DNA of 6,247 nt, taken from positions 1 through 6,247 of the forward strand of contig CABMDX010000039.1 in NCBI GenBank assembly GCA_902385025.1, given 5' to 3'. The stretch's first letter is position 1. Every line of letters starts with the position of its first letter. The stretch is from an uncultured archaeon (lineage in GTDB: Archaea > Halobacteriota > Methanosarcinia > Methanotrichales > Methanotrichaceae). The notes under the pieces were generated by a model. That model searched no databases. It worked only from the letters and a program-made list of their open reading frames with translations, and was not told the DNA's origin. Shown here piece after piece: positions 1 through 4,312 of the stretch. The position numbers and the translations under genes are program-made.

Positions 1-1
1 G

Positions 2-82
2 GATTGCTTTAACCTACCAATACCCGACGAGGGTGGACTGCTTTACAAGCTCAAAGCGATAGGGCTAAAAGTTGGAAAGTAG
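2..82 (+). CDS. C-terminal end of an unidentified protein (partial, cut by left window edge)
   Basis: An open frame enters from the left edge and reads 26 residues to a TAG at 80-82. The tail is protein-like: it starts around DCFNLPIPDEGG and ends LKAIGLKVGK. It is too short to assign to a family. A Lys-rich basic tail of this kind would suit a DNA- or RNA-binding protein such as a transposase, but that is only a guess. The frame converges on the minus-strand secreted-protein gene, whose stop lies 27 nt away. A 27-codon open frame can occur by chance, so the main support is the plausible amino-acid composition and a clean stop before an AT-rich spacer. Confidence 0.4.
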   Translation, partial: DCFNLPIPDEGGLLYKLKAIGLKVGK

Positions 83-108
83 AGTAAAATAGATTAAAGC
101 TGCTGGAA

Positions 109-327
109 TTATTCTTGACAGCTTCCGTCTCTATCAGGACCACTCCCATCCACATCTCCGGTCTGGTTGCCGTTTCCATTATCAGACCCGGATCCGTCCA
201 ATTCTCCCGACTGGTGTCCGTTCTCATAAGGGCCTGTTTGGTAACCCTTTGCATCGGCCACACCAAGTACGGGTGCAGCGATCAGGCACAATACTGCCAA
301 AACTGCCACTATCGCTAACTTTCTCAT
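109..327 (-). CDS. Small secreted Asp/Gly/Ser-rich protein
   Basis: A 72-residue protein with a clear Sec signal peptide: Arg2 and Lys3, a hydrophobic core at about residues 4-22, then a likely signal peptidase site after Ala26 (VADA/KG). The mature part has only about 46 residues, is strongly acidic and low in complexity, and carries two imperfect copies of a 13-residue unit: GELDGSGSDNGNG (41-53) and GDVDGSGPDRDGS (57-69). The DxDGSG pattern resembles the first half of an EF-hand or thrombospondin type 3 calcium loop, but no full 12-residue loop is present, so calcium binding is only inferred. One Cys sits near the C-terminus (Cys70). The Cys at position 14 is inside the hydrophobic core and does not make a lipobox. 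The ATG follows a GGTG ribosome site at 335-338 and a TATA box at 362-368, a normal short-leader archaeal arrangement. I do not recognise a named family. Confidence 0.75.
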   Translation of the reverse strand: MRKLAIVAVLAVLCLIAAPVLGVADAKGYQTGPYENGHQSGELDGSGSDNGNGNQTGDVDGSGPDRDGSCQE

Positions 328-334
328 TTTCTAA

Positions 335-338
335 CACC
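335..338 (-). promoter_or_regulatory. Ribosome binding site of the secreted protein
   Basis: On the minus strand GGTG lies 7 nt before the ATG at 327. It matches the GGTG core of the archaeal Shine-Dalgarno sequence and supports this start. Confidence 0.5.
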
Positions 339-361
339 AACATCTATTACGACACCCAACG

Positions 362-368
362 TATATAT
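362..368 (-). promoter_or_regulatory. TATA box of the secreted protein gene
   Basis: The minus strand reads ACATATATAC here, preceded by a purine-rich stretch (AAAACAAAAG) that could serve as the TFB element. A transcript start about 26 nt downstream falls near 339-341, giving a leader of about 12 nt that just contains the GGTG ribosome site. Confidence 0.55.
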
Positions 369-433
369 GTCTTTTGTTTTGCGTCACTTGTTAACATTTG
401 TTATCGGCGGTCGGCAATCCCTAGCCCTTTGGC

Positions 434-591
434 ATGACAGGCAGGGATGTGAAGAGAGTGATAGAAAGGGTGGCTCCGAGGGCCCTGGAACTGGACATAA
501 ATGAGCTTACTCCGACCTATGATCGGGGGAGACCGCACTGCTGGCGGCGCGCCTCGCGCGGGAGTTCATAGCTGCGAGGGCAAAACAATAA
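434..591 (+). pseudogene. Frameshifted short coding relic
   Basis: Two adjacent plus-strand frames look coding and would join across a G5 run at 525-529. The first starts with ATG at 434 (MTGRDVKRVIERVAPRALEL...) and runs to a TAG at 569-571. The second is open from 523 and reads ETALLAARLAREFIAARAKQ to a TAA at 589-591. Joined by a single-base shift they give about 51 residues of amphipathic, protein-like sequence. The segment is clearly more GC-rich than the DNA around it and resembles the core genes on the right of the window. The N-terminal VIERVAP phrase faintly recalls the start of NIF3/DUF34 proteins (about 250 residues), which would make this an internally deleted remnant. That family link is a guess. 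No ribosome site precedes the ATG. It could also be non-coding GC-rich sequence. Confidence 0.35.
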
Positions 592-667
592 GAGTATTGG
601 CCAGAGCCATGCATGGCCTGAGGCATTTCGCATCAGGAAAGAGGCTCGATAGACGACTTTGGCAAAC

Positions 668-675
668 TTAATTAT
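668..675 (+). promoter_or_regulatory. TATA box of the GNAT gene, probable leaderless transcript
   Basis: TTAATTAT is centred about 31 nt before the ATG at 703. Transcription would start about 26 nt downstream, near 697-700, leaving at most a few nucleotides of leader. This agrees with the lack of any GGAGG-like sequence before the ATG. Confidence 0.45.
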
Positions 676-702
676 CCATTCGCCACCAAGATAGCATGAA
701 CC

Positions 703-1206
703 ATGAACAAGCCATTCCTTGACAGCCGCATAGTCATCCGGCACGATCTGCGACCCGGTGACGTGGGATATATCACCTACCTGCATGGCATTCTCTATTC
801 CCCTGAGCAAGGCTGGGACCATACATTTGATGCGTATGTCGCCCTGCCTCTGGCTGAGTTCGCCAAATCCCAGTCGTCTGGGGAGCGCATCTGGATCGCT
901 GAAAAAGATGAAATGATCGTTGGGTCCATGGCCATAGTGAAGATCTCGGAAAAAGAGGCCCAGCTTCGGTGGCTGCTCTTGCATCCGAAAGTAAGAGGTC
1001 TGGGGCTCGGGCGGAAGCTTGTGGAAGATGGACTGGATTTTTGCAGGGAAAAAGAGTACTCATCTGTGTTTCTCTGGACGGTGAACACACTCCCGGTAGC
1101 CGCAAAGCTCTATCAATCAGTGGGTTTCAAGCAGAAAGAAGAACTGGCACATGAGCTATGGGGGAAAAACGTTACAGAAGTCATTTATCAACTAGATCTG
1201 AAATAA
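703..1206 (+). CDS. GNAT family N-acetyltransferase
   Basis: A 167-residue single-domain acetyltransferase of the Gcn5-related fold, which transfers acetyl from acetyl-CoA to an amine; the substrate cannot be read from sequence. Motif A lies at about residues 85-114: the strand LRWLLLHP (88-95) is followed by the acetyl-CoA pyrophosphate loop RGLGLG (98-103) and helix RKLVEDGLDFC. Motif B follows at about 119-142, with the strand SVFLWTVN and then AAKLYQSVGF containing the usual Tyr137. The N-terminal phrase RPGDVGYITYLHGILYSPEQGWD resembles acetyltransferase domains found behind MarR-type winged helices. No MarR domain is encoded upstream here: an in-frame TGA sits at 697-699, so the domain stands alone. 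There is no ribosome site, and a TATA box at 668-675 points to a leaderless mRNA. The cytosolic acetyltransferase fold is secure; the biological role is unknown. Confidence 0.92.
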   Translation: MNKPFLDSRIVIRHDLRPGDVGYITYLHGILYSPEQGWDHTFDAYVALPLAEFAKSQSSGERIWIAEKDEMIVGSMAIVKISEKEAQLRWLLLHPKVRGLGLGRKLVEDGLDFCREKEYSSVFLWTVNTLPVAAKLYQSVGFKQKEELAHELWGKNVTEVIYQLDLK

Positions 1207-1346
1207 TCCCAAATTGATTTTGAGCTTCGGATATCTGCAAGCGGCAAAATCTGCTAAAATTTTCTGCCAAAGTATCGTTTAGATTCAAAGTTGGAGGTCA
1301 TAGACCAGGCCACTGAATATGGGATTTATCGTTCCCTGGAACAATT

Positions 1347-1365
1347 CATTTTTGACTAAAAAATG
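1347..1365 (+). terminator. A/T hairpin, possible terminator behind the GNAT gene
   Basis: CATTTTT (1347-1353) pairs perfectly with AAAAATG (1359-1365) around a 5-nt loop. The T5 arm on the plus strand and the A run (T on minus) make it usable in either direction. It lies 140 nt past the GNAT stop, so the link to that gene is weak. Confidence 0.25.
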
Positions 1366-1480
1366 CATCATCATTTGCTGATACGAGTCTCGCAGACCCC
1401 ATTGTGCTCTTCTAAATATATGTTGCTGTATTTATGTATATTTTTTTATCTTTTCAAGACATGACCAAACATCTAAATGC

Positions 1481-1488
1481 TATAAAAT
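1481..1488 (+). promoter_or_regulatory. TATA-like box upstream of the 111-residue protein gene
   Basis: TATAAAAT is the best TATA match before the ATG at 1513. It would start the transcript at about 1507-1511 and cut into the strong ribosome site at 1499-1508. An upstream site around 1433-1442 (TATGTATATT) may therefore be the real promoter, with a leader of about 45 nt. Confidence 0.4.
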
Positions 1489-1498
1489 CATAATATAA

Positions 1499-1508
1499 GG
1501 AAGTGATC
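1499..1508 (+). promoter_or_regulatory. Very strong Shine-Dalgarno site
   Basis: GGAAGTGATC differs at one position from GGAGGTGATC, the complement of the archaeal 16S 3' end. It ends 4 nt before the ATG at 1513, which fixes the start. Confidence 0.7.
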
Positions 1509-1512
1509 TGCT

Positions 1513-1848
1513 ATGAAGAAAGATGAGTTCATGAAGAATATCCAGGAGTGCGAGATCCTGGATAATTTCGATCAAGGTCTTCTGGATCAGGCTGCAGCGA
1601 TGTTTGAAAAATGGGGACTTCTGGCACACGGCCCTGGCCTGTGGGCTAAAACTGATACGGAGCATCTGTTCGACGATTTCGGCTTAAATGACAAAGTTGG
1701 TGACAGCGATGCTGTTAAAAGGCAGAAGAAGGCTCTGCGCTGCATATCCTCCAAGATGATGAATACCCAGATAAGAAAAGAGGATGCAGTAGGAATAATG
1801 AAGAACTTCAATAAAATAGGGAAACCCGGCTTTAGATGGCTTCAGTAA
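1513..1848 (+). CDS. Hypothetical cytosolic protein, 111 residues
   Basis: I do not recognise this protein. It has no signal peptide or membrane segment and is mostly charged and helical in appearance. Residues 2-34 look like two amphipathic helices (KKDEFMKNIQECEIL and DQGLLDQAAAMFEKWG). A Gly/Pro turn follows (LLAHGPGLWAK, 37-46), then an acidic segment (DTEHLFDDFGLNDKVGDSD, 48-66) and a basic helical C-terminal half (AVKRQKKALRCISSKMM...RKEDAVGIMKNFNKIGKPGFRWLQ). Two cysteines (13 and 77) do not form a metal motif. Its status as a real gene rests on a near-perfect ribosome site 4 nt before the ATG, TATA-like sequences upstream and a 9-bp hairpin just after the stop. It is monocistronic. 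No known DNA-binding or catalytic motif could be identified. Confidence 0.75.
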   Translation: MKKDEFMKNIQECEILDNFDQGLLDQAAAMFEKWGLLAHGPGLWAKTDTEHLFDDFGLNDKVGDSDAVKRQKKALRCISSKMMNTQIRKEDAVGIMKNFNKIGKPGFRWLQ

Positions 1849-1863
1849 TATAGATCTATTGAG

Positions 1864-1888
1864 ACCAACCTGCAAAGCCCAGGTTGGT
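1864..1888 (+). terminator. Hairpin terminator after the 111-residue protein
   Basis: ACCAACCTG (1864-1872) pairs perfectly over 9 bp with CAGGTTGGT (1880-1888) around a 7-nt loop. It starts 15 nt after the TAA and is followed by TT and a pyrimidine. The U tract is short, so it could also be an mRNA 3'-end stabilising hairpin. Confidence 0.55.
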
Positions 1889-1900
1889 TTCTGTGAATAA

Positions 1901-1960
1901 GTCAACTCCTCCCGGCTTAAAGACCGGGGAATCCCTGACCCCTTAAACCGGGGGTTGAAA
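1901..1960 (+). repeat. Two tandem C/G-rich hairpins resembling an IS200/IS605-type element end
   Basis: Hairpin 1 pairs CCCGG (1911-1915) with CCGGG (1924-1928) around an 8-nt loop containing CTTAAAG. Hairpin 2 pairs ACCCC (1938-1942) with GGGGT (1951-1955) around a loop containing TTAAACC. The two are imperfect direct repeats of each other, sharing CTTAAA and ACCGGGG/ACCGGGG-like arms, so alternative pairings between them are possible. The lead-in GTCAACTCCTCCCGGC and the unpaired CTTAAA loop resemble the subterminal hairpins at the right end of archaeal IS200/IS605 elements, where the TnpB frame would lie to the left. No TnpA or TnpB frame is nearby, so this would be a solo end, a MITE-like copy or a relic. 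The hairpins are seen directly; the IS link is inferred. Confidence 0.4.
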
Positions 1961-2139
1961 GGATTATCTGGCGATCGATGAATATTATTCTCGGAAGACT
2001 ATAAAGTCTAAATTGGGGCATTTGGTGAGGCCAAGATGGGACTTTAACAGCAATACGTGGCCACGAATGATAGCGTCAGGGGATGAAATATGCAAGAGAA
2101 AAATGTTCGAGATAGCTATCTTATTCGATTCTATCAAAA

Positions 2140-2148
2140 GATATAAAC
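2140..2148 (+). promoter_or_regulatory. TATA box of the 86-residue protein gene
   Basis: GATATAAAC is preceded by a purine-rich AAAAG that could act as the TFB element. The transcript would start at about 2169-2172, just before the ribosome site, leaving a leader of about 20 nt. Confidence 0.6.
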
Positions 2149-2173
2149 CAGATAAACTTCATTATTATTCCTT

Positions 2174-2181
2174 AAGGAGGT
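2174..2181 (+). promoter_or_regulatory. Strong Shine-Dalgarno site
   Basis: AAGGAGGT lies 9 nt before the ATG at 2191. It selects this start over the overlapping longer frame that would begin with TTG at 2013. Confidence 0.7.
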
Positions 2182-2190
2182 TAGATCCCT

Positions 2191-2451
2191 ATGCCGCAGT
2201 ATGTTATGGTATATAAAGCCCTCAAGTTCAAGGGTCAATGGGTCCTTGGGCCCTACGGTACGCACGAACATGGAGTCGTATATAGCCCTACAGACGATCG
2301 ATCCACCCTGTCAGTGCATGCAGAAGGCGAAACTGGAATATTCCGCGTATACGATTTCCCGATCAAGAAAGGGCAGAAAGTAGGTGTTTCGCTGTCCGAA
2401 AATATTGTGTTCATCCCGGAAACAGACGACAAGCCACTGCCACCACCTTAG
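2191..2451 (+). CDS. Hypothetical small protein, 86 residues
   Basis: I do not recognise this protein. It has no signal peptide or membrane helix. The sequence alternates short hydrophobic strands with turns (QYVMVYKALKFKG, QWVLGPYG, GVVYSPTDD, STLSVHAEGETG, IFRVYDFPI, KVGVSLSENIVFIP), which suggests a compact all-beta fold. It ends in an unusual KPLPPP tail. Aromatic and His-rich positions in residues 16-31 (GQWVLGPYGTHEHGVVY) could form a ligand surface, but no metal or catalytic motif is clear. The gene has a complete private set of signals: TATA box at 2140-2148, strong ribosome site at 2174-2181 and a hairpin plus T7 terminator at 2462-2489. It is therefore probably a real monocistronic gene even without a known family. 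Confidence 0.75.
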   Translation: MPQYVMVYKALKFKGQWVLGPYGTHEHGVVYSPTDDRSTLSVHAEGETGIFRVYDFPIKKGQKVGVSLSENIVFIPETDDKPLPPP

Positions 2452-2461
2452 GACAATAGGG

Positions 2462-2489
2462 TTGATCGATAATATCAATCACTTTTTTT
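2462..2489 (+). terminator. Hairpin plus T7 terminator
   Basis: TTGAT (2462-2466) pairs with ATCAA (2474-2478) around a 7-nt loop, followed by seven T at 2483-2489. It lies 10 nt after the stop of the 86-residue protein. A competing longer-range pairing exists between ATCGATAA (2465-2472) and TTATCGAT (2497-2504). Confidence 0.6.
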
Positions 2490-2565
2490 ATGCACGTTAT
2501 CGATACTTGAGCAGATCTTTGCCATTGTACTGTTATGGTGAAGTTGTTCCTCATTTCTCCCAGGG

Positions 2566-2576
2566 AAATTATTTTA
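2566..2576 (+). promoter_or_regulatory. TATA-like box of the ion channel gene
   Basis: AAATTATTTTA is centred about 36 nt before the ATG at 2607. The predicted transcript start at about 2596-2600 leaves a leader of about ten nucleotides. Only a poor ribosome site (AGGCAGTG, about 2583-2590) is present, and it may lie outside the transcript. Confidence 0.4.
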
Positions 2577-2606
2577 TTTCTTAGGCAGTGCATGTAGCAG
2601 TTGAAG

Positions 2607-3482
2607 ATGTCTGCCCAGACCAATTCAAAAGAGATGCATAAAAATGCAATCCGATCCAAAAACCTGAGGCAGACTGTTCAATTCTACATGATTGACTTCC
2701 AGACTCCCCTTGGCAAGGCCATAGACGTATTCATAATCATCCTTAATCTGCTTGCAGTATCGCTCTTTATCGCAAATACATATGACATATCAAGCAATAT
2801 GAGAGAGGCGCTCTGGAAGCTTGAACTGCTTGTAGTTGGCATTTTTATCATCGAATACGCGCTGAGGCTCTATGGTGCTCCAAACAGATGGTCGCATGTC
2901 AGGGAATTGTACAGCATCATAGACATAATTGCCATAATGCCCACTGTGATCCTATTAATCCTTCCGCAATCGTTCTTTATTTATGACATCAGATTCATAC
3001 AAACCATAAGAGTGTTGGCAGTCCTCAGGATCTTCAGGTTCCTCCGTTTTATCACCAAGGATCATCTCTTCTTCGGCTTCATCAGCATTGAAATGGTGAA
3101 TGTGGCCAGACTGATAACAACAGTGATAATGCTGTTCTTTGTTGACTCGGGGCTCTTTTTCTTTGTGGAAAGCCCTGTGAACCCCAAGGTGCAAAACTTC
3201 GGAGACGCCTTCTATTTCACGGTAATTGCCATCTCTACTGTCGGCTTTGGAGACATAGTACCGGTCTCGCCATGGGGAAGACTTGTCACTTTGGCCATGA
3301 TCATTTCAGGGATAATCATAATCCCTGTTCAAGTAGCCAGAATCTTTCGAGCCTGGCTGAATCTTGGCGAAAGAAAGACCGTAATCTGTCCGGGCTGCAA
3401 TCTGAGCAATCACGATACAGACGCAAGATATTGCAGAATCTGTGGCGCGGATTTAACAGATAGCCCTGAACAGGTAGAATGA
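2607..3482 (+). CDS. Six-TM voltage-gated potassium-type ion channel with C-terminal zinc ribbon
   Basis: A 291-residue integral membrane protein counted from the ATG; a TTG two codons earlier (2601) is the alternative start. After a basic cytosolic N-terminus come S1 (about 36-57), S2 (70-91, with Glu73 and Glu83) and S3 (101-120, with Asp106). S4 carries Arg129, 135, 141, 144 and 147 at three-residue spacing, the signature of a voltage sensor. S5 (about 166-188) and a pore helix lead to the selectivity filter TVGFGD (211-216), which is potassium-type, and then S6 (223-244) with a PVQ kink. The cytosolic tail ends in a zinc ribbon: CPGC (261-264) and CRIC (276-279), 11 residues apart. Each subunit would be one quarter of a tetramer in the cytoplasmic membrane. 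My recollection is that related prokaryotic ion transporters carry similar CxxC tails, so the fusion may be a subfamily trait. It is monocistronic. Potassium selectivity and voltage gating are inferred from motifs; the role of the ribbon is unknown. Confidence 0.93.
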   Translation: MSAQTNSKEMHKNAIRSKNLRQTVQFYMIDFQTPLGKAIDVFIIILNLLAVSLFIANTYDISSNMREALWKLELLVVGIFIIEYALRLYGAPNRWSHVRELYSIIDIIAIMPTVILLILPQSFFIYDIRFIQTIRVLAVLRIFRFLRFITKDHLFFGFISIEMVNVARLITTVIMLFFVDSGLFFFVESPVNPKVQNFGDAFYFTVIAISTVGFGDIVPVSPWGRLVTLAMIISGIIIIPVQVARIFRAWLNLGERKTVICPGCNLSNHDTDARYCRICGADLTDSPEQVE

Positions 3483-3534
3483 TTCCAATGTTTTTATTGA
3501 TGCATGGGCACTGTCTGGAAATCTGGGGAAATGA

Positions 3535-3543
3535 TTTTTTTTT
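3535..3543 (+). terminator. T9 terminator behind the channel gene
   Basis: Nine consecutive T lie 52 nt after the channel stop. Archaeal RNA polymerase terminates at such tracts without needing a strong hairpin, and none is obvious here. Confidence 0.5.
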
Positions 3544-3679
3544 GACCTGCAAAAGGTATCAGTGAACTATCGCGGCCTGAAGGGCACGATTTCATGCACC
3601 ATCCCTTGCAATCATACAAGTTAAAATGATGACAAAGCAAATGCCCAACAAGCGATAAGAATTTTTGGAGGTAAAATAG

Positions 3680-3764
3680 CGCCGAGGGTGGGATTCGAAC
3701 CCACGATCCGCGGAGCGGAACAGGTTTAGCAAACCTGCGCCATACCAGGCTAGGCGACCTCGAC
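3680..3764 (-). tRNA. tRNA-Ser (anticodon GCU)
   Basis: An 85-nt class II tRNA decoding AGC and AGU serine codons. The acceptor stem GUCGAGG pairs with CCUCGGC (one G-U pair) and the discriminator is G73 at position 3680, as expected for serine. The anticodon arm CAGGU/ACCUG closes the loop UUGCUAA, with the anticodon at 3728-3730. The long variable arm forms UCCGC/GCGGA, and the T arm is GUGGG-UUCGAAU-CCCAC. No CCA is encoded, so it must be added after transcription. There is no intron in the anticodon loop. It has its own TATA box and points away from the phe operon, with its 3' end facing the AT-richer part of the window. Confidence 0.97.
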
Positions 3765-3788
3765 TTACCCCTTCGACTTGCCTTTTGG

Positions 3789-3797
3789 ATATTTAAA
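3789..3797 (-). promoter_or_regulatory. TATA box of tRNA-Ser
   Basis: The minus strand reads TTTAAATAT, centred 29 nt before the mature tRNA 5' end. It sits in the 45-nt gap between the CBS gene stop and the tRNA, so the tRNA has its own promoter. Confidence 0.65.
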
Positions 3798-3809
3798 CTC
3801 TGCGTTTGC

Positions 3810-4199
3810 TCATCTCACGCACGCCAGCAGGTCCTTGCTGGTGACAATCCCCACCAGTGCGCCCTCTGCCACCACCGGGAGCCTCCGGATGTTGTGCCTT
3901 AGCATCAGCTCCGCTGCATCGCTTGTAGAAGCATCAAGATCTATGGATATGAGAGGCGCAACCGTCATGATCTCCGAGACTGCCACACTGGCAGGGTCAA
4001 GGCCCCTGGCAAAGACCTTCTGAAAGATCTGACTTGTGGTGACGATGCCCATACACTCCTTGAGCAGGCCGTCTCTGGCCACCAGAACGCTGCCCTTTTT
4101 CTCGCCCACCATTCGCCTGATTGCCTCCAGCACAGTGGCCTCCGGGCACACCGTGGCAATGGGGTAGCTCATCAAATCGCGGACCTTCATGGCACTCAT
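3810..4199 (-). CDS. Tandem CBS-domain protein
   Basis: A 129-residue cytosolic protein made only of a CBS pair (Bateman module), the usual length for stand-alone CBS proteins in archaea. CBS1 covers about residues 6-62 (VRDLMSYPIATVCPEATV ... GIVTTSQIF) and CBS2 about 74-127 (VSEIMTVAPLISIDLDAS ... GIVTSKDLL). Such pairs typically bind adenine nucleotides such as AMP, ATP or SAM and act as energy or metabolite sensors for a partner; no partner is visible here. In the GhxTxxD ligand motif, CBS2 keeps the Asp (G117, T120, D123), but CBS1 has Gln57 where the ribose-binding Asp would be, suggesting one of the two sites is weak or altered. The gene follows pheT by 113 nt, after a T tract, and has its own TATA-like site, so it is probably not part of the pheST operon. 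An alternative start is the ATG three codons in. Confidence 0.92.
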   Translation of the reverse strand: MSAMKVRDLMSYPIATVCPEATVLEAIRRMVGEKKGSVLVARDGLLKECMGIVTTSQIFQKVFARGLDPASVAVSEIMTVAPLISIDLDASTSDAAELMLRHNIRRLPVVAEGALVGIVTSKDLLACVR

Positions 4200-4219
4200 T
4201 AAATATGCACTTATTGAGA

Positions 4220-4227
4220 GATAAAGC
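4220..4227 (-). promoter_or_regulatory. TATA-like box of the CBS gene, possibly leaderless
   Basis: The minus strand reads GCTTTATC here, about 25 nt before the ATG at 4199. No ribosome site precedes that ATG, so translation of a leaderless transcript fits. A second A/T-rich element (CATATTTAA, about 4200-4208) is too close to the start to drive it. Confidence 0.35.
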
Positions 4228-4288
4228 AGACGGCTCCACCACAGTCAAAAGGCGCGCTCGACTGGCCGCCTCCGGTCCCGTAACGGAG

Positions 4289-4296
4289 AAAAAAAA
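4289..4296 (-). terminator. T8 terminator of the pheS-pheT operon
   Basis: Eight consecutive T on the minus strand lie about 17-24 nt past the pheT stop, within a pyrimidine-rich run. A small hairpin (CTCCG at 4270-4274 with CGGAG at 4284-4288) lies just beyond it. This fits archaeal oligo-T termination and separates pheT from the CBS gene. Confidence 0.55.
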
Positions 4297-4312
4297 GAGA
4301 GGAAATGCCCCG

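Larger units (their letters stand above)
1207..1512. other. AT-rich intergenic stretch with hairpins and TATA-like sites
   Basis: No convincing gene is seen here. A frame open from 1258 to a TAA at 1357-1359 gives protein-like residues (SKLEVIDQATEYGIYRSLEQ) but has no ATG or GTG start, so it may be a degraded fragment or chance. An imperfect inverted repeat (GGCAAAAT, then ATTTTCTGCC) spans about 1243-1268, and a perfect 7-bp A/T hairpin spans 1347-1365. Several TATA-like sites lie at about 1414-1422, 1433-1442 and 1481-1488, ahead of the next gene. Confidence 0.5.

Noticed and set aside
28..36. CGAGGGTGG shared with the tRNA-Ser 3' end (3683-3691), a possible att repeat
   Set aside because: Only 9 bp match, inside a coding frame. 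A match of this length is expected by chance over this distance and is too short for an attachment site.
606..617. Perfect 12-bp palindrome GCCATGCATGGC
   Set aside because: It lies between the relic and the GNAT promoter and could be an operator, but one isolated palindrome with a common NsiI-type core is not enough to support a site.
517..984. A 155-codon minus-strand frame opposite the GNAT gene
   Set aside because: It overlaps the well-supported acetyltransferase on the other strand and its translation is low-quality with no recognisable motif.
1959..2216. Plus-strand frame open from 1959, usable from TTG at 2013 (67 residues)
   Set aside because: It lacks a ribosome site, uses a rare start, and covers the TATA box, ribosome site and start of the 86-residue gene in another frame. 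A degraded fragment cannot be excluded.
3544..3679. Search for a C/D-box or other small RNA in the gap before the tRNA (ATGATGA at 3627-3633)
   Set aside because: The C-box-like sequence has no D box at a suitable distance and no flanking stem, so no RNA gene is supported.
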